Shown in pieces: positions 24,411-36,845 of a stretch of DNA of 64,000 bases. Origin of the DNA: Ulota crispa (Eukaryota; Streptophyta; Bryopsida; Orthotrichales; Orthotrichaceae); the NCBI GenBank assembly GCA_963920765.1, contig OY987246.1:2420501-2484500 (forward strand), given 5' to 3'. Both the position numbers and the translations under genes were made by a program. Within the stretch, counting starts at the first letter, position 1, and each line of letters starts with the position of its first letter. A model generated the notes under the pieces. That model saw only the letters and a list, made by a program, of their open reading frames with translations. It did not search any database and was not told where the DNA came from.

Positions 24411-27400
24411 ATGGCAATGGCCGAGGCGGTGGTGACGAGGGAAGTGGCAGTAGAAGAAGCCGAAAAGCAGTCGGTGCTGGCGTCGTTGCACACCTTGTTT
24501 CGATGGAGTCCCACGTCGCGGAAGGACGTCATCAAATCTGAAAAACGCCTCCTCACTCTTGTCAAGTAAGCTTTCCATCGGTCAGAGCTAGATTTAGATA
24601 AAATCTGGACTATTCATGTAATTCTGGACTAACTTTGTCTACCCAACATGCGAAGATCTCTCGATGTTGAGGGATATATATCTGTGGATGTTTTGCATAC
24701 GTTTCTCGATATTTTGCATAAAACACCATATTAGGTAAATTGGGAAAAACGGAGGGATCATTTTGTACTCCACTTTAATCTTACATATACTAAATGTACG
24801 CATAGCTACAGCTCAAAGTTGTAATTTTCTGAAATTCTATGAGGCAGTCATTGAGATTTCACTATTGTACAAGAAATTGCACGCCTTTATTTTTTATAAT
24901 ATGCTAAGTTGTGCATAATGACAAAAATAGTGAAAGTCCAGAATGTATTGTTTTTCCCAATTTACCAAAAATACATATTATGTATTTTTTGATATTTTGC
25001 ATAAATCTTTCAATTCTGTGTTTTGCATCGATCTACTGATATCTTTGCTCTCTTGATGTTTTGCAAATGGATTTAGTATCTTTAGCTTTTGTGTAGTCCA
25101 TTAGTTATACATGTCATTTTAGTACTGTTTGTGTGGGATTGTGAGGGGTCTCTGGTATGAACGTTGCAAGTGAAAATAGTCGTGTTCGTTATAATGGTGT
25201 GTGTTTTTATTTGTTCAAATTGTGACGTTCAAGTGTCCAGCGTTCTGGAAACTGGGGTGTCCGCTTGCTTTAAAAAACTAGGACTGATATAGATCTGAGG
25301 TTCAGGTGAGCAATTGAGACTTTGCCAATTTCATTGCAGTCCATCATTCTTTGATGCATCACGCAATAAATGCACCACGTGATGCATGTACTAGAGATTG
25401 GCATACTTGAAGATCTGGAAACCACCTTGTTGTTTGTCTGCTGGTGCTCATGTTTCGACATTCTTCAACCCTTAAACGACATACCCAGCCTCAGGGCCTG
25501 GTGTTCACAAAAAATATAGATTCTTTTTGCATGTGTACTACTTAGTTGTGGTAATCTAGGCATAGGTCTTTCAATCCATTTCAACGCGGGTCATCTATTG
25601 CACTTATTTGTAATGTTAAATTCTTCTATGCTTGCTTGCAACGTGCACATAAGGAGTTTGAAGCTTCATTTGATTCTTGCCCACGGTCACCAATTGATTC
25701 CTTATGTGGTTGTTTCTTTACTGTGTTGCTTCTTTATTGTGATTGATCATGCATGCATGCCCTGCCTCTGTATTTGCTTCTTTTTATTCTCTCTGTGATT
25801 GACCTAAAATTTCGTCCAAGGGTTAACTTGCTGGTGTTCAAATGGCAGGACTCCGTATGTGGTGGAGCAAGTGAACATAGGATCTGGTCCTCCGGGCTCG
25901 AAAGTTCGGTGGTTTCGATCTGCCAGTAAAGAGCCTCGCTTCATCAACACCGTCACATTCGAAAAGCCGGATGCCCCAACAATAGTGCTCGTGCATGGCT
26001 ATGGAGCTTCACAAGGATTCTTCTTCCGTAATTTTGATGCATTGGCTACCAAGTTCCGAGTTATTGCCATAGATCAAATTGGGTGAGCCTTTATATTGCT
26101 CTATTTGGAGATTTCTATTATATGCTCTGGTTTTGTGTATTTCCGTGATATGCTGTAGCAGGTTCTGAGTTTTTATTTATTTATAAATATATATGTATAT
26201 GTCAGATCTCGAGATTCTGAGTTTGAGCATTTGTTGCTATGTATAACAGGTGGGGTGCCTCAAGCCGTCCGGATTTCACTTGCAAAAGTACTGAAGGTAA
26301 ATATTACATTATTTTTTTTGGAGATCTTGCACTCTCATATACCTTCTATTGGATTTTTCCGGTATAAGGAATGCTGCATAATGAGTGGAGAACTATACCA
26401 CACCACTATTGTTTGGCAACTCACAAATGGCTTAGTTTGGTTCACGCTTTTGGGTCTTTCGTGTGTCTAGTTTTGTATCTTTACTTAATTACAGTGAACT
26501 AGTTTGTAAGTATTTTCTTTTACTTGGAACCGAGTTTAGTGTTGGTTGATTGATTTTTGCTACATTTGGTGTTATCAGAGGCAGAATCATGGTTTATTGA
26601 ATCGCTAGAGGAGTGGCGGAAGGTGAAAAATATAGATGATTTCATCTTGCTAGGGCACTCATTGGGAGGATACGTTGCTGCACGATACGCCCAAAAGGTT
26701 TGTTCTTTGTCTTCAATTAAGCTTAATCGTGCAAAAGTAATCTTGGTCTATGATTTTAGGCACTTTATTCTTTCTACTTTTTGTATTATCGTGTATATTT
26801 CCCTCTAATCAAGCATTTTCAAATTCCCATGGATGTGGCATTGCAATCTTATGTAATTTCTTTTTTTTTGTAGTATCCAGAACATGTGAAGCAACTGGTG
26901 CTAGTGGGTCCAGCAGGCTTTAATGGCTCTGACCGACTTATGCAACTTAAGTCAACTTGGAAAGGTGCTGTGATGAATATGAGTTGGGAAGCAAATTTTA
27001 CTCCACAAATACTTGTAAGGTAAAAGCTACAAAAAATGGTTTTATGCAGGTCCAATAGATAGTTTCCGTCATGTTCAGTTTCAAGTGCAAGAGTTCCAGG
27101 AGTTTGAGAATTTTTGGTTTTTGAACTCCTAGTCTAATTTATATTTTCAATTTTTTTTTATGGCAATTTGTACGTACAATCTGGTAATGTGAAATATCGC
27201 AGAAGGTAGTTAGTTATATGTGGTTTGCGCTGGTTGCAGGGGATTAGGACCGTGGGGTCCAAACTTGGTGAGTAAGTATGCAGGAGCACGCTTTGGAGAC
27301 AAGTATGGAACTGGCGCAATTTTAAGTGATGCAGAGTCCAAGTTGTTTACGGGTATGCTCAATTCCAACGCACTTCATCAAGTTTTTGCATCTTAACTTT

Positions 27401-28782
27401 TATTACTAACATCAATTGGAGCTGGTTCTTATTATTAGCTCCAAGGCAATTATACTCTCTCCTGGTATTTAAATTAGTTGTAGAGGTGCTAAATTGCTAA
27501 AGATTTCAGGATTTTTAATCTTAGTGTTCCACGCATCTGACATAGTGATAACTTCTTAATTCTACGTTTCTTGTGATTTTTTTTTAATAATTGTGTCTTT
27601 ATGTACCAGATTATCTGTTTCACACTTTGGCAGCTAAAGCAAGTGGTGAATTGTGCCTTAAATACATATTCTCTTTTGGAGCTCTGGCTCGAAGGCCACT
27701 GTTAGATAGGTATGGACGCTAAGAAACTTTTGGACCATGTTTGTTTGGTCTGTTTTTTTATATATCAATGTACCTTTTTTTTATTACTCTTTTAGGTAGC
27801 AATAGTTATATATTGCTGTTGGTTTCAATTGACTTCATCTTCAAAACTTTGAAATATCTAAATGTAAGAATTGTTGTGACATTTGCAGTGCACCAGATTG
27901 GAAAGTGCCAACCTCATTTATCTATGGCGTTGATGACTGGATGCAATACTCGGGTGCAATTGCTGCTCGTGAACGAATGAACGTTCCTTGTGAAATTCTT
28001 CGTGTGCCCAAGGTATGTATTTTGTTGATGTTTTGAGGCTATGTCCAAAATATTCTAGTTATAACTATGTTTCCATCATTGATAAATATTTGAACATATC
28101 AAAACAGTTAACCGACAAACAAGAGCACAAAATAACTACAAAGAGGGGTACAGTTTGAAATTGATTACAAATGGGGTACATCCACAATATTGTTTGCTTT
28201 TTCTCTTAGCATGCCATTCATTGGCAATCCCCAATCCCAAGAACCCGAACCAAACATGCTACTCACGTGTATGTGTGTTGTGTCCCCTTTTGCCACACAT
28301 TGTCCACAATGCACTTAAATTTTCACTGCAATTTTCTAGTTGGTTGGAGATAATCCTTCTTTTAGCTAACAGGCTTGCCAAACAAAAAGGCAACAATGAT
28401 ATTGTGGGCATGCCCTTATTTTGAAATACTTCCAGATTGTGTCCCTATTTGTAAATGTTTTGTGATTTTTTGCCTTCATTTGTAAAATTCCACTACATTA
28501 AAGCTATGAACGCTAAGTAGAGCACATAGTTGGCAACAGTTTTGAGTTGATTATTATTCAATAGTTTTAACTTTGTAGGTACTCTCTACATCTGTTCTTA
28601 AGCTCAGTCCGAGTTGGAGTGTTTTATAACTTGGTTTTTTTTTTTGTTCTTTATGGCAGGGTGGACACTTTGTATTTCTAGACAATGCACCGAAGTTTCA
28701 TGAGGCAGTGTTCTATTCCTGCCGACAGTACTTACCTGGAGGATCAGAATTAGTGCTACCCCAAGAAATTCTCAAAGTTTAA
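24411..28782 (+). CDS. CGI-58: CGI-58/ABHD5-like alpha/beta hydrolase
   Basis: Plant CGI-58 homologue. In Arabidopsis this protein controls neutral-lipid turnover and acts with peroxisomal lipid transport; plant forms are reported as lipase/acyltransferase. Nine exons: 24411-24565, 25849-26082, 26250-26296, 26579-26697, 26874-27019, 27240-27352, 27610-27709, 27889-28012, 28660-28782. All introns are GT-AG and phases join into 386 aa (Arabidopsis about 418). HGYG (101-104) is the oxyanion region. GHSLGG (171-176) is the nucleophile elbow with Ser173 present, unlike animal CGI-58, which has Asn. YGVDDW (317-322) holds the acid. GGHFVFLD (347-354) holds the catalytic His and the HX4D motif. No signal peptide or membrane span is seen. 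The ATG at 24411 is the first after an ATG-free leader; a second in-frame ATG is two codons on. Confidence 0.95.
24721..24967. mobile_element. MITE in CGI-58 intron 1 (ACACCATATT family)
   Basis: About 247 bp with inverted ends: GGTAAATTGGGAAAAAC at left and GTTTTTCCCAATTTACC at right, preceded at left by ACACCATATTA. The interior (AGCTCAAAGTTGTAATT; GCATAATGACA) matches the copy at 49502-49768. The outer right end is degraded. It lies within the 1.28-kb first intron. Confidence 0.75.
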
Positions 28783-31700
28783 TCCTTATACATGGGGACT
28801 ACCTTGGAGTTGCGCAATTCTCTATTTTCACAAATTGTGAAATATTTGCTCAGTGTAGAAAAGGCTGTATTATAAGTATCATAATTGGTTCTCTAGTTGC
28901 ATGTAGTGATGGCAGGCAGAAAAAATCCTTCATATATTTTTTATGTATATTATAAACTTGAACAATTAGATGGGTAGAACATGGAAGTGAATTTTTTTAT
29001 TAGCCAAATTGATTCAATAGATGTTTAGCAAAATAGAACACTTTAGTCGGGAGAATTGCTTGAGTGCTCAATTGCTCCTGCACAATATTTCATTTTTTAT
29101 GTTGGATCTCACCAATACTTATACTTACACATTGAAACTTAATATTCAAAGTTCCTTCTGAAGTCATTTATATTGACGATTTCGAAGTGAAACTAGTTCC
29201 AATGCATAGTGATTTTAAGAATTTGAGTATTGATTTTTATCATTCTGTTTATAATCGATTAACTTGTGAAGGATATTTTTTACAGGTCAATTGTTGTATT
29301 GCAAAATATGTGTTTTGAATTTGCAGTAGGTTTGAAGATCTCAAAGTGTTAATCAACTAGCACAAGAGCTACAAAAACATTTAAGTGCTCAAAAAGGTAG
29401 TATTTTAGGATTGAAGGTTATTATAGAATTTGTTTGTCATAAAGAATCAAAATATCCCTTTGAACGAATGATGACTTTTTTGAACAAAACATTGCTCTAA
29501 AGTACTTTGTTCATTCACTAGAACATAAAATTTGAAGTACTTCGTTAAGTTTTATTGGCAATTAAAAGATTTTTTTGAGATTCTTTCATATATTATTTGG
29601 ATGTTTTAAATAAGCTAAAAAATACTATGGTTTTAATAATGAATGAATCAGAAATCAACCTCTTGTTTTCATATTCAAAGAGTTCATATTTCAGGTTAGA
29701 ACCTGAAGTGGATTTTGCAACAATGTCATACTTGGAATACTTACCTTGCTGCATGTATCACTTGGTTATTCAATTCTTATTAACTTGTGACATCTATATA
29801 TTAACTTCCCTCGGAGATGGTGTTTTTTATCCTTCACAGTATTTTGTGCACCTAAATCCATAGCCCTTGCAATGCCTCTATCAACAGAAATGATCTTTAG
29901 TAACTGCAGTTTGATTCACATTATTCACTCCTAAATGGGAGAGGCCTTTTTTGAGCTTCTAGGAATTTGCTCTAAATTGAACAAAAACCAACATTAATAA
30001 GCTGTATCAATTTTTTTTTTTAAATTGTAACCATAAAAATTCAAACTAGATATGTTACACTATCAGTTGTCTTCCTAAACATCTCAACAATATGACAAAC
30101 ACGACGTTCAAGATGTCTAGTAGATCCCTTGTCTGTCTAGTAAAGTCAATTTTGCATTTGACTTTTAGATAAAGCACTCTCTATTTCCAATCTTGACATA
30201 TTAACCTTTCATTTTATTGAAGTCTCTCAATTTAATAAACACTTATTAGATTCTAAATTTTGGGTCACATTTAAAGTAAAATTTCAAATTATCTCAATTG
30301 TTAAATATAGCCTTATTAGACAAAAATGTCATGCATACTTGACATTTGTCATGCACGACATTAGACATCAAACAGACAACACAACGATCACACCCCAAAA
30401 TTTGTCCAACAAGAAAATACATAGGAAAAGTAAACACAACAATATCACTTCTGGATTGAAAGATTATAATATTTGATTACAAGGGTGTTGAAATTGCAAA
30501 AATGACTTGAACTCTTTCAATCCTCTTTTCACATGTTGAATCTAAAAAATTGGACAACCAACAAAATGTAAGATTAAAGGACATAACACACATAACTCCA
30601 ATCACTTTACGGCTTTTAAAAATCTCATCTCAAGAAAAGGCCTCCCAACCTTGACATACCACCCTATTAATTGAGGTAGGAGAAAGCATAGGTAAGGTAC
30701 CTACACAAGGGTCTCTACCGTGTGTGACATTGGAGAAAAAAAGAGCTCAAGAGAAGGCCCCTACACCTTGACAAACCACTCTATTTATTGAGGTAGGAGA
30801 AGCATAGGTAAGGTACCTACACAAGGGTCTCTACCTTGTGTGAAGTACTCAAATGTACCGTGGAACAGTCAGGTACCGGCTCTTTACAAATTGCCAATTT
30901 GAGCTAGTTTGATTTTTTATTAAAACATGGACTATAATTGATCCATTTTGGTAGGAAAAAATACCATTGCATCCTTACAATATAAAGCAAGTACACCAAA
31001 TTTCAATTCCAAAAATACAAAATTTCATTTTTGGCGTACTGTTTTGTAAGAAATTCATGGTTTTACATGATAATTCATTGAAAAATATTAATGATGAATT
31101 TCTAAGATTTGATTCCATGGATATGTAGGAAGCATCCATATGCACATCTTCCATGCTAAAAAAGTCCCCTTAAGTAACAAAACTTTGAGCTACAAAATAT
31201 TCAATGAAACTTGTGATAGGTCCAACAATGACACTTGTTTTTGACAACTCTAGGTTGTGTGCAAGGGTGTGGATGCTCAAAGGGGTTGTCACACCTTCTT
31301 CATCTTGTTCTCTGCAGAGGTGTGACACTCTCCTTGATTTCGGAGGCCCCTTTCTTTATAGATTGAGAAGTTTTTAGAATGGGCACAAAAAAAATTCAGC
31401 ATTTGAAGTTTATATCAATATACGTCTCTATTTCATTTTCTTCTTCACTTCACCCTCCTTAGAGTTAGAGATCTTAGTTGTGTGTAAATGCAACTTCTTT
31501 ACTACATCACCATTTTTGAGGTAAAATCACTCTCCATTCAACTACTCACAAAAGGGGAGTCACTTCTCCATGAATTCTCATTCTTCACAGATATTTCATT
31601 CTTGAGGAAGGTGTTAGAGCATCTCCTGCCAATTGATTGTGGAAGCCCTTGCAAACCAGGTTTCCAAGGCAAGGCATGTAGTTTTCTTGCAACCCAACCT

Positions 31701-33304
31701 AAGCTTCCCTGCAATCCAATGTGGACATCAAGGCACAAAAACGGGAGCAACAAACGATGCAAGGGACAGAGGCTTAGAGCAATTGTAATGTTTGCACGTG
31801 TGTGCCGCGCTTGGGGCCATGAGAAGAGGGACCTACAAAAGTAAGAATTCTGAAATTTTAACAAGAATATACAGTATGAGCGCAACCTGCACGGGCTGCG
31901 CCTGCAATGCCCTTTTTGTGGCACTATGGGGCCAAAAAGCACCACTTGAAAAAAGCAAGTGAAAAAACATAAGGGAAAAACAAAGAAAATAAAAGAAAAG
32001 TAGCTAGACAAGGGTTTTAAGGGCTTGGTCAGAAAACTTCAGCCTTGGCCATAGTCATCACCACCTCTAGAGATCATGCGGTATCTCTTGTTTTACTTCA
32101 AGCGCCAAATTGCTACAAGTTATAAAACAACCTCGCCTCCATGAATGAGATTTTATGTTTTTAGATATTCTAACATGTGCAAATATGAAACTACATTGTC
32201 CATTTTCTTACAAAAAATCTACCAAGTGCTAGATGACATCATTCTTTTTAGCAATTTTGACCTTTTTGCTTGAATGTAGTTATCTCTAGTGCTTGGAGAA
32301 TTCAACAATTTTGAACAATATAAGCACTTGAGCACAAAAAAAATCCATAGTGCCAAAAAATTTCACCAATTTTTAGCACACTATGCCAGATTCACCATAT
32401 CTACAATGCACTATCGCCATAACAATTCACTGATGGATATGAAGTACTTGCCATGTGGGCAACAGTTCAAAAGCAACAGTTCAAAATATAACATAGCCAA
32501 TCTGGCTTTCTGCCAAAACCCAAAAAAAAAGGGGTGGTGCAGTCCCGTTGGAGAGACGGCGGTTCCGGGCTGAGTCCTAAATTGTTGGTGTTCATTCACA
32601 GGGTGGCAGGAGATAATCCAGTCGCGCGTTTCAAATCCGAATATACCTGATGGTTTCGAAAATACACCTCAAGATTGAGTAATTTGTGTCATTCAAATTC
32701 ATCCGTTTTCACCAATTTCAGAAACGGATGTGTGCAGGTTAATGATAATGTGCAAGTATGTAAGTCACAATACGTTGTGCAAGACGATGACTATGAGTTT
32801 CAAGTTTTTGGAGAGAGAAGCGCAGATGAATGATATGCAATAGAATGACGGTTAAAGTATGTTAGGTATGCAAAAGATAAAATTGATTCAAGCGTGAGCG
32901 AAAACTAGGTGGATTTTCTTTCACAGCATTTGGCATACATCCCAATCTTTACACTTTCAAGATATCCTTTAAGAACCAGCATCCCATGTTCAAATCATCG
33001 CAAGACTAAGACTACATGACTGATTCGAATGTACAAAATCGTGTGAATGAACATCACTGAACATTGCAGATCGAAAAGTAAACAAGGCCTGGTGCCGGAA
33101 TAACAGAACCATCATTTCACCCGACAAGATAGAAAGAACCATATCAAAGAGGTGAAAAGCAGAACAACCTCTCAAAGAGCAAAACCTCTACAAAGCTGGC
33201 ATTTCAATCGTCCCAAGTAATTGGAATTAAAAAGATGAGATTCCACAAGCTCCAGATACTGTTCGCAAAGTCAATGAGCAGCCGCAAATCTACATACTAC
33301 ATGC
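28783..33304. other. AT-rich intergenic DNA between CGI-58 and RPL10A
   Basis: A 4.5-kb spacer between convergent genes. The only clear structure is a direct duplication at 30637-30842. A somewhat GC-richer patch at 31.6-32.0 kb holds overlapping open frames on both strands (the longest 157 codons, minus) with low-complexity, Phe/Ser/Cys-rich translation and no domain; I do not call it a gene. Confidence 0.5.
30637..30842. repeat. direct duplication of about 90-115 bp
   Basis: Two copies, roughly 30637-30724 and 30756-30842. They share CCTTGACA, ATTGAGGTAGGAGAA and GCATAGGTAAGGTACCTACA, followed by CAAGGGTCTCTACC. They differ at a handful of positions. Confidence 0.8.
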
Positions 33305-34838
33305 TTAGTAGATGCGGATGGGCGTTCCCATGGTAGTCTTCAAATACAACACACGAACCTGCAAACGCAATGAACAGTGTATGTCAGACGAATGACTCAT
33401 TATCTTCTACTCCGTATTCGATAAAAACATCGTCATGGAATAACTCTCGACAAGATTGAGTGACCATGACAAGCAATGAAAGGGTAAGCAGTTAAAATTC
33501 CTTACGTTCTGCCAGTTCTTCTTCAGCAAAGACACGAGGAAGTTGACGCTCATTTGAGTATTCTGAAAGATCTGCTTCTCTTCCATCGCACAGTTTCCGA
33601 TAGCCACACCCATGCAGAGGACCTTCTTCAACTGGAACTTCACCATCGCCTTGGTCTCCATCATCTTGGCCTCCAGGGACTCCTGGTGCGACACAAGAGC
33701 AGGAAACTTTCCTGCCTTGTTCAATCCGGGGCCAAGCAACCTGGGAATCTGCTTGATAACAGACTCAGATGCCAAAAACGCATGATACTTCTTTGCCAGC
33801 TTCTTCACCAGCTTCTTGTTCTTGTTCATCTTCTTCAGGCTCTCGACATCCATGCATTCCATGCCGATTTTGTTCGCCTGTCAAAGATAAACAGTAAATT
33901 AGCTTAAACAAAACGAAGATGTATCACACGCAATGCGTCGAACTAACAACAGCGAAAAACAAATCTCCACTAAAGTTAGGCCAGAGTATAAATATTAAAT
34001 ACTGACTTCTAGAATGTACAAAATTTGTACAACAGAGCTAAAATCGGCTTATACTACATCTATGAGCCAGAATCAAAAGACTCATAAAGTGACCATGTGA
34101 CCTAAACATCTCTTAAAATCCTTTTAAAACCCTAAAATTAGCAGCGAAGATCATCATCAAAGTATATCCTACCTACACAAGGAAAATATACACTTACACT
34201 ATAGTTCCTTTTCAGTGCTTATACCTTACAAAATATCACATAGAATCGAAAGACCAACTGCAAGAAAAATCAAGTGATTACCTCCTCGACATGCTGGGCA
34301 TCACCAAGCATACACACCATCATCTTGGGACGGGGAATATGGGGCAACTTGACGGAGCCACTGAAACGTTTGTCTTTCTGGGGGTCATAGTTCTTCAGAC
34401 CAATCTGGAGTTCCACGGTCTCCGTAAACTTACGGTTCTTCTCCTTGGCGGCCACAACGATCTGGGAGATGGCCTCGCGGAGGACATCGCTCTGGAGCTT
34501 ACTGCAACCCAGAACACAAGATCACACTCATTAAAACCCTAACCCTAACATCAAGACAAAACCCAAAAGTGATCACTACGAGACCAAATATATGCATACC
34601 TTGAATACGACGAAGACGAAGACGAAGCTCACCCCTCTCCAACAGCATAAGCCGTCGAAGAGGAGGTCACTCCCCCGGCTAAACAACCGGGTGCCCATTT
34701 GGGGAGAGCGGCAACACCGCCGCTCTCCGCCCGTGGCTGGGTGAACCACGCGACGACAAATCCATAGGAACCAGCACCGAAGACCTCAAGAAGAAAAAAC
34801 ATTTTTGATGCGTCCTACGGGAGCAATACCAACCTCAT
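33305..34838 (-). CDS. RPL10A: 60S ribosomal protein L10a (uL1)
   Basis: Large-subunit ribosomal protein of the L1 family, part of the L1 stalk that handles deacylated tRNA at the E site. Four exons on the minus strand: 34834-34838 (ATGAG), 34282-34501, 33506-33877 and 33305-33358. They join by GT-AG introns into exactly 216 aa, the usual plant length. The protein begins MSKLQSD, continues with [21 protein letters not shown], the conserved PHIPRPKM block, [11 protein letters not shown], and ends [10 protein letters not shown]. The tiny first exon splits the Ser codon (AG|T); its donor is the less usual GTTGGT. The stop is TAA at 33305-33307. Telo-box and GGCCCA motifs upstream fit co-regulation with other ribosomal protein genes. 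No damage is seen. Confidence 0.97.
34534..34548. promoter_or_regulatory. double telo-box in RPL10A intron 1
   Basis: AAACCCTAACCCTAA lies in the first intron, close to the 5' end of the gene. Telo-boxes near the start of plant ribosomal protein genes are common; here the site is read from sequence and its activity inferred. Confidence 0.5.
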
Positions 34839-34951
34839 GGTTATAGCAGAATTGTGACGACGATCAAGGCAGACGTTGCTGCGACGTTGCACAGGTGAAA
34901 GAGGGCGGAGATCGGAACCCTAGAAAGGGTTTTATTTGCATGGAGGACGGA

Positions 34952-34965
34952 GGCCCAAACCCTAA
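34952..34965. promoter_or_regulatory. site II plus telo-box in RPL10A promoter
   Basis: GGCCCA (site II type, 34952-34957) directly abuts AAACCCTAA (telo-box, 34957-34965), about 115-125 bp upstream of the RPL10A ATG on the minus strand. This pairing is known from plant ribosomal-protein and cell-cycle promoters, where TCP factors and telo-box binding proteins act together. Confidence 0.65.
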
Positions 34966-35754
34966 TTTGGCCTCGGTACCAGACCACCTGATTCGGACAT
35001 AATAAGGGCCTCTTCACACTAAGGTAACCGACTTTGATGCATTGTATCTCAAGGCCAGGCCACACAGGCCAGAACTGCCAGTTCAAACCAGCAGTTTGTA
35101 AAAAAGAGGTGGTTGTTCTTACATGTTTGTGAAAAAGTAAATTCTTTGACTTTTCAAGGCCCATTTTTCTAGTTTATACAAAATTGTTAGTTTTGAAAGG
35201 TCACAAATTGCCGTCTCAAACCTCCTGCCCTAGAATGGTGAAGAGTTTATTTTTAGGTGAATAATAGATGAAAACTTGGAAAAGTAGCTGTCTCCCAAGT
35301 TTCCAAAAATACAAGTTACTTCTCATCCGTTTCAAACTACCGGATTTGTGGCTATGTGGCCCTGGCATCAGTCAATCGGATGATCCACAAAAAGTGACCA
35401 TTGAAAATAGTAGAACATCTACTTAGAAAACGGTTTGCAAATTTTTGGGAACAATTGACCATGGAAGATGGGAGATTATAACATTTGATCAAACACCATG
35501 TGATGGCAAAATCTCATTTATTGGTAGGTAGTTGCTATTTGATGATTTTTACAAAATTCTATAAGCCCTTGATTCATCTCACACTAGTAGAAAATTCAGC
35601 AAATTTGGTCAAGTTGATTTGGGTACTTTTCTGTTGATTTTCTGTTGATTATTTATAGTTTTCTGTTAATTTGTTGTTGATTTCTATTACGTATTTTATG
35701 TTGTTCAATTCTATTTCTTTTCATTTCAAAATGTTTTTTTCATAGAATTTGTTA

Positions 35755-35930
35755 TTATTTTACAAAAATGTGAACTTTTTAGGGGGATGGGCAGTTGTCC
35801 GAACTTTTGGGCAGCTACCCAAAAGTTTGGATAGCTGCCGGTAGCTGGGTTTGAACCCTCCACCTCTCCTCTCACACTCCACAACCTTAGCACATTCTCA
35901 AAACCACTAGAGAATGTGCAAATGCACATG
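35755..35930 (-). mobile_element. possible tRNA-derived SINE fragment
   Basis: On the minus strand GGTTCAAACCC fits a pol III B box and lies about 35 bp after GTGCTAAGGTTGTGGAG, a weak A-box match. The piece does not fold as a tRNA as far as I can see. It could be a SINE head or chance. Confidence 0.25.
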
Positions 35931-36434
35931 CATGCATTAGTATCTTGATTCTATTTGTACATTAAATGTTCATGTCTTTAGTAATCCAGTAATCTTTGAA
36001 GGCTATTTCTGCCCATTAAAGGACTTTTTTTCAAAAAACTTAAAACTAAGAAAAGTTGGTAAATGTGTTTGACTTTCACCTCCAACAATTTTTTTTGGAT
36101 TTCAATCTTTTTATCAAAAGTTATGAGCTAAAATCAGAGAAGGTGTTTAGAAATTTTAAATAAACTGTTTATTTCCATCCTTTTGATTTTGTTTATAATT
36201 TTTTTTTGGAATTCACAAATCTCATAAGGATTGTTGCAGGCAAAGGTTGGATTCATTAATAATTATTATTTAGTGTTAGTTTTTTTGTAAAAAGAACCTT
36301 ATTTTGTTAAAAATAGCCTCCATAGTTTGATAGCTTCAAATAACATGAAGTCGTGAAAAGTTACAAAATTAAATCCTTGCAATTATAAAATCAAAATTCT
36401 ATTGACTTTTGAATAGTTTTGGATATTTTTTAAG

Positions 36435-36845
36435 GGCATTAATATGTGAACCACACCTTTTGAACTACTGTACCACACCCCTGGGGTAAATTTTAGATTT
36501 CTACCATCAAAAATTTGAGTTTGAGAATTTTGAGTTCAAATTTGGACTTAGAGACCATGGTATTGTCTAAGACCATAAAAAAAGTTGCAATTCAACAACA
36601 CCCAATGAAAAAGCTTATCTTTTTTTACAAACAAAAGTAAAATTAACAATTTTCTCCCTAACTAAATTTTTTCATTGGGTGTTGTTGAATTGCAATTTTT
36701 TTTATGGTTTTAGACAATACCATGGTCTCTAAGTCCAAATCTGAATTCAAAATTTTTAAATTCAGCTTTTTGATGGTAGAAATTTAAAATTTACCTCATG
36801 GTGTGGTATAGTAATTGGAAGAGTGTGGTATACATATCAATTTCC
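36435..36845. mobile_element. foldback element copy A (GGGAATTGATATGTG family)
   Basis: About 411 bp that is almost wholly an inverted repeat. Arms of about 180 bp meet round a 50-bp loop; near the centre CAATTCAACAACACCCAATG is matched by its exact complement. The ends read GGGCATTAATATGTG and CATATCAATTTCC. Flanks ATTTTTTAA and ATCTTTTAA match at 8 of 9 bases, a likely target duplication. It is noncoding. Confidence 0.85.

Noticed and set aside
30637-30842. CRISPR-like direct repeats
   Set aside because: Only two long diverged copies without spacers, in a plant genome; a simple duplication.
31538-32011. 157-codon minus-strand frame with opposing 118-codon frame
   Set aside because: The translation is low-complexity and hydrophobic/aromatic, without a domain or splice context; both strands are open, which points to composition.
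35840-35870. tRNA gene suggested by GGTTCAAACCC
   Set aside because: No acceptor or anticodon stem can be drawn; at most a SINE-like fragment.
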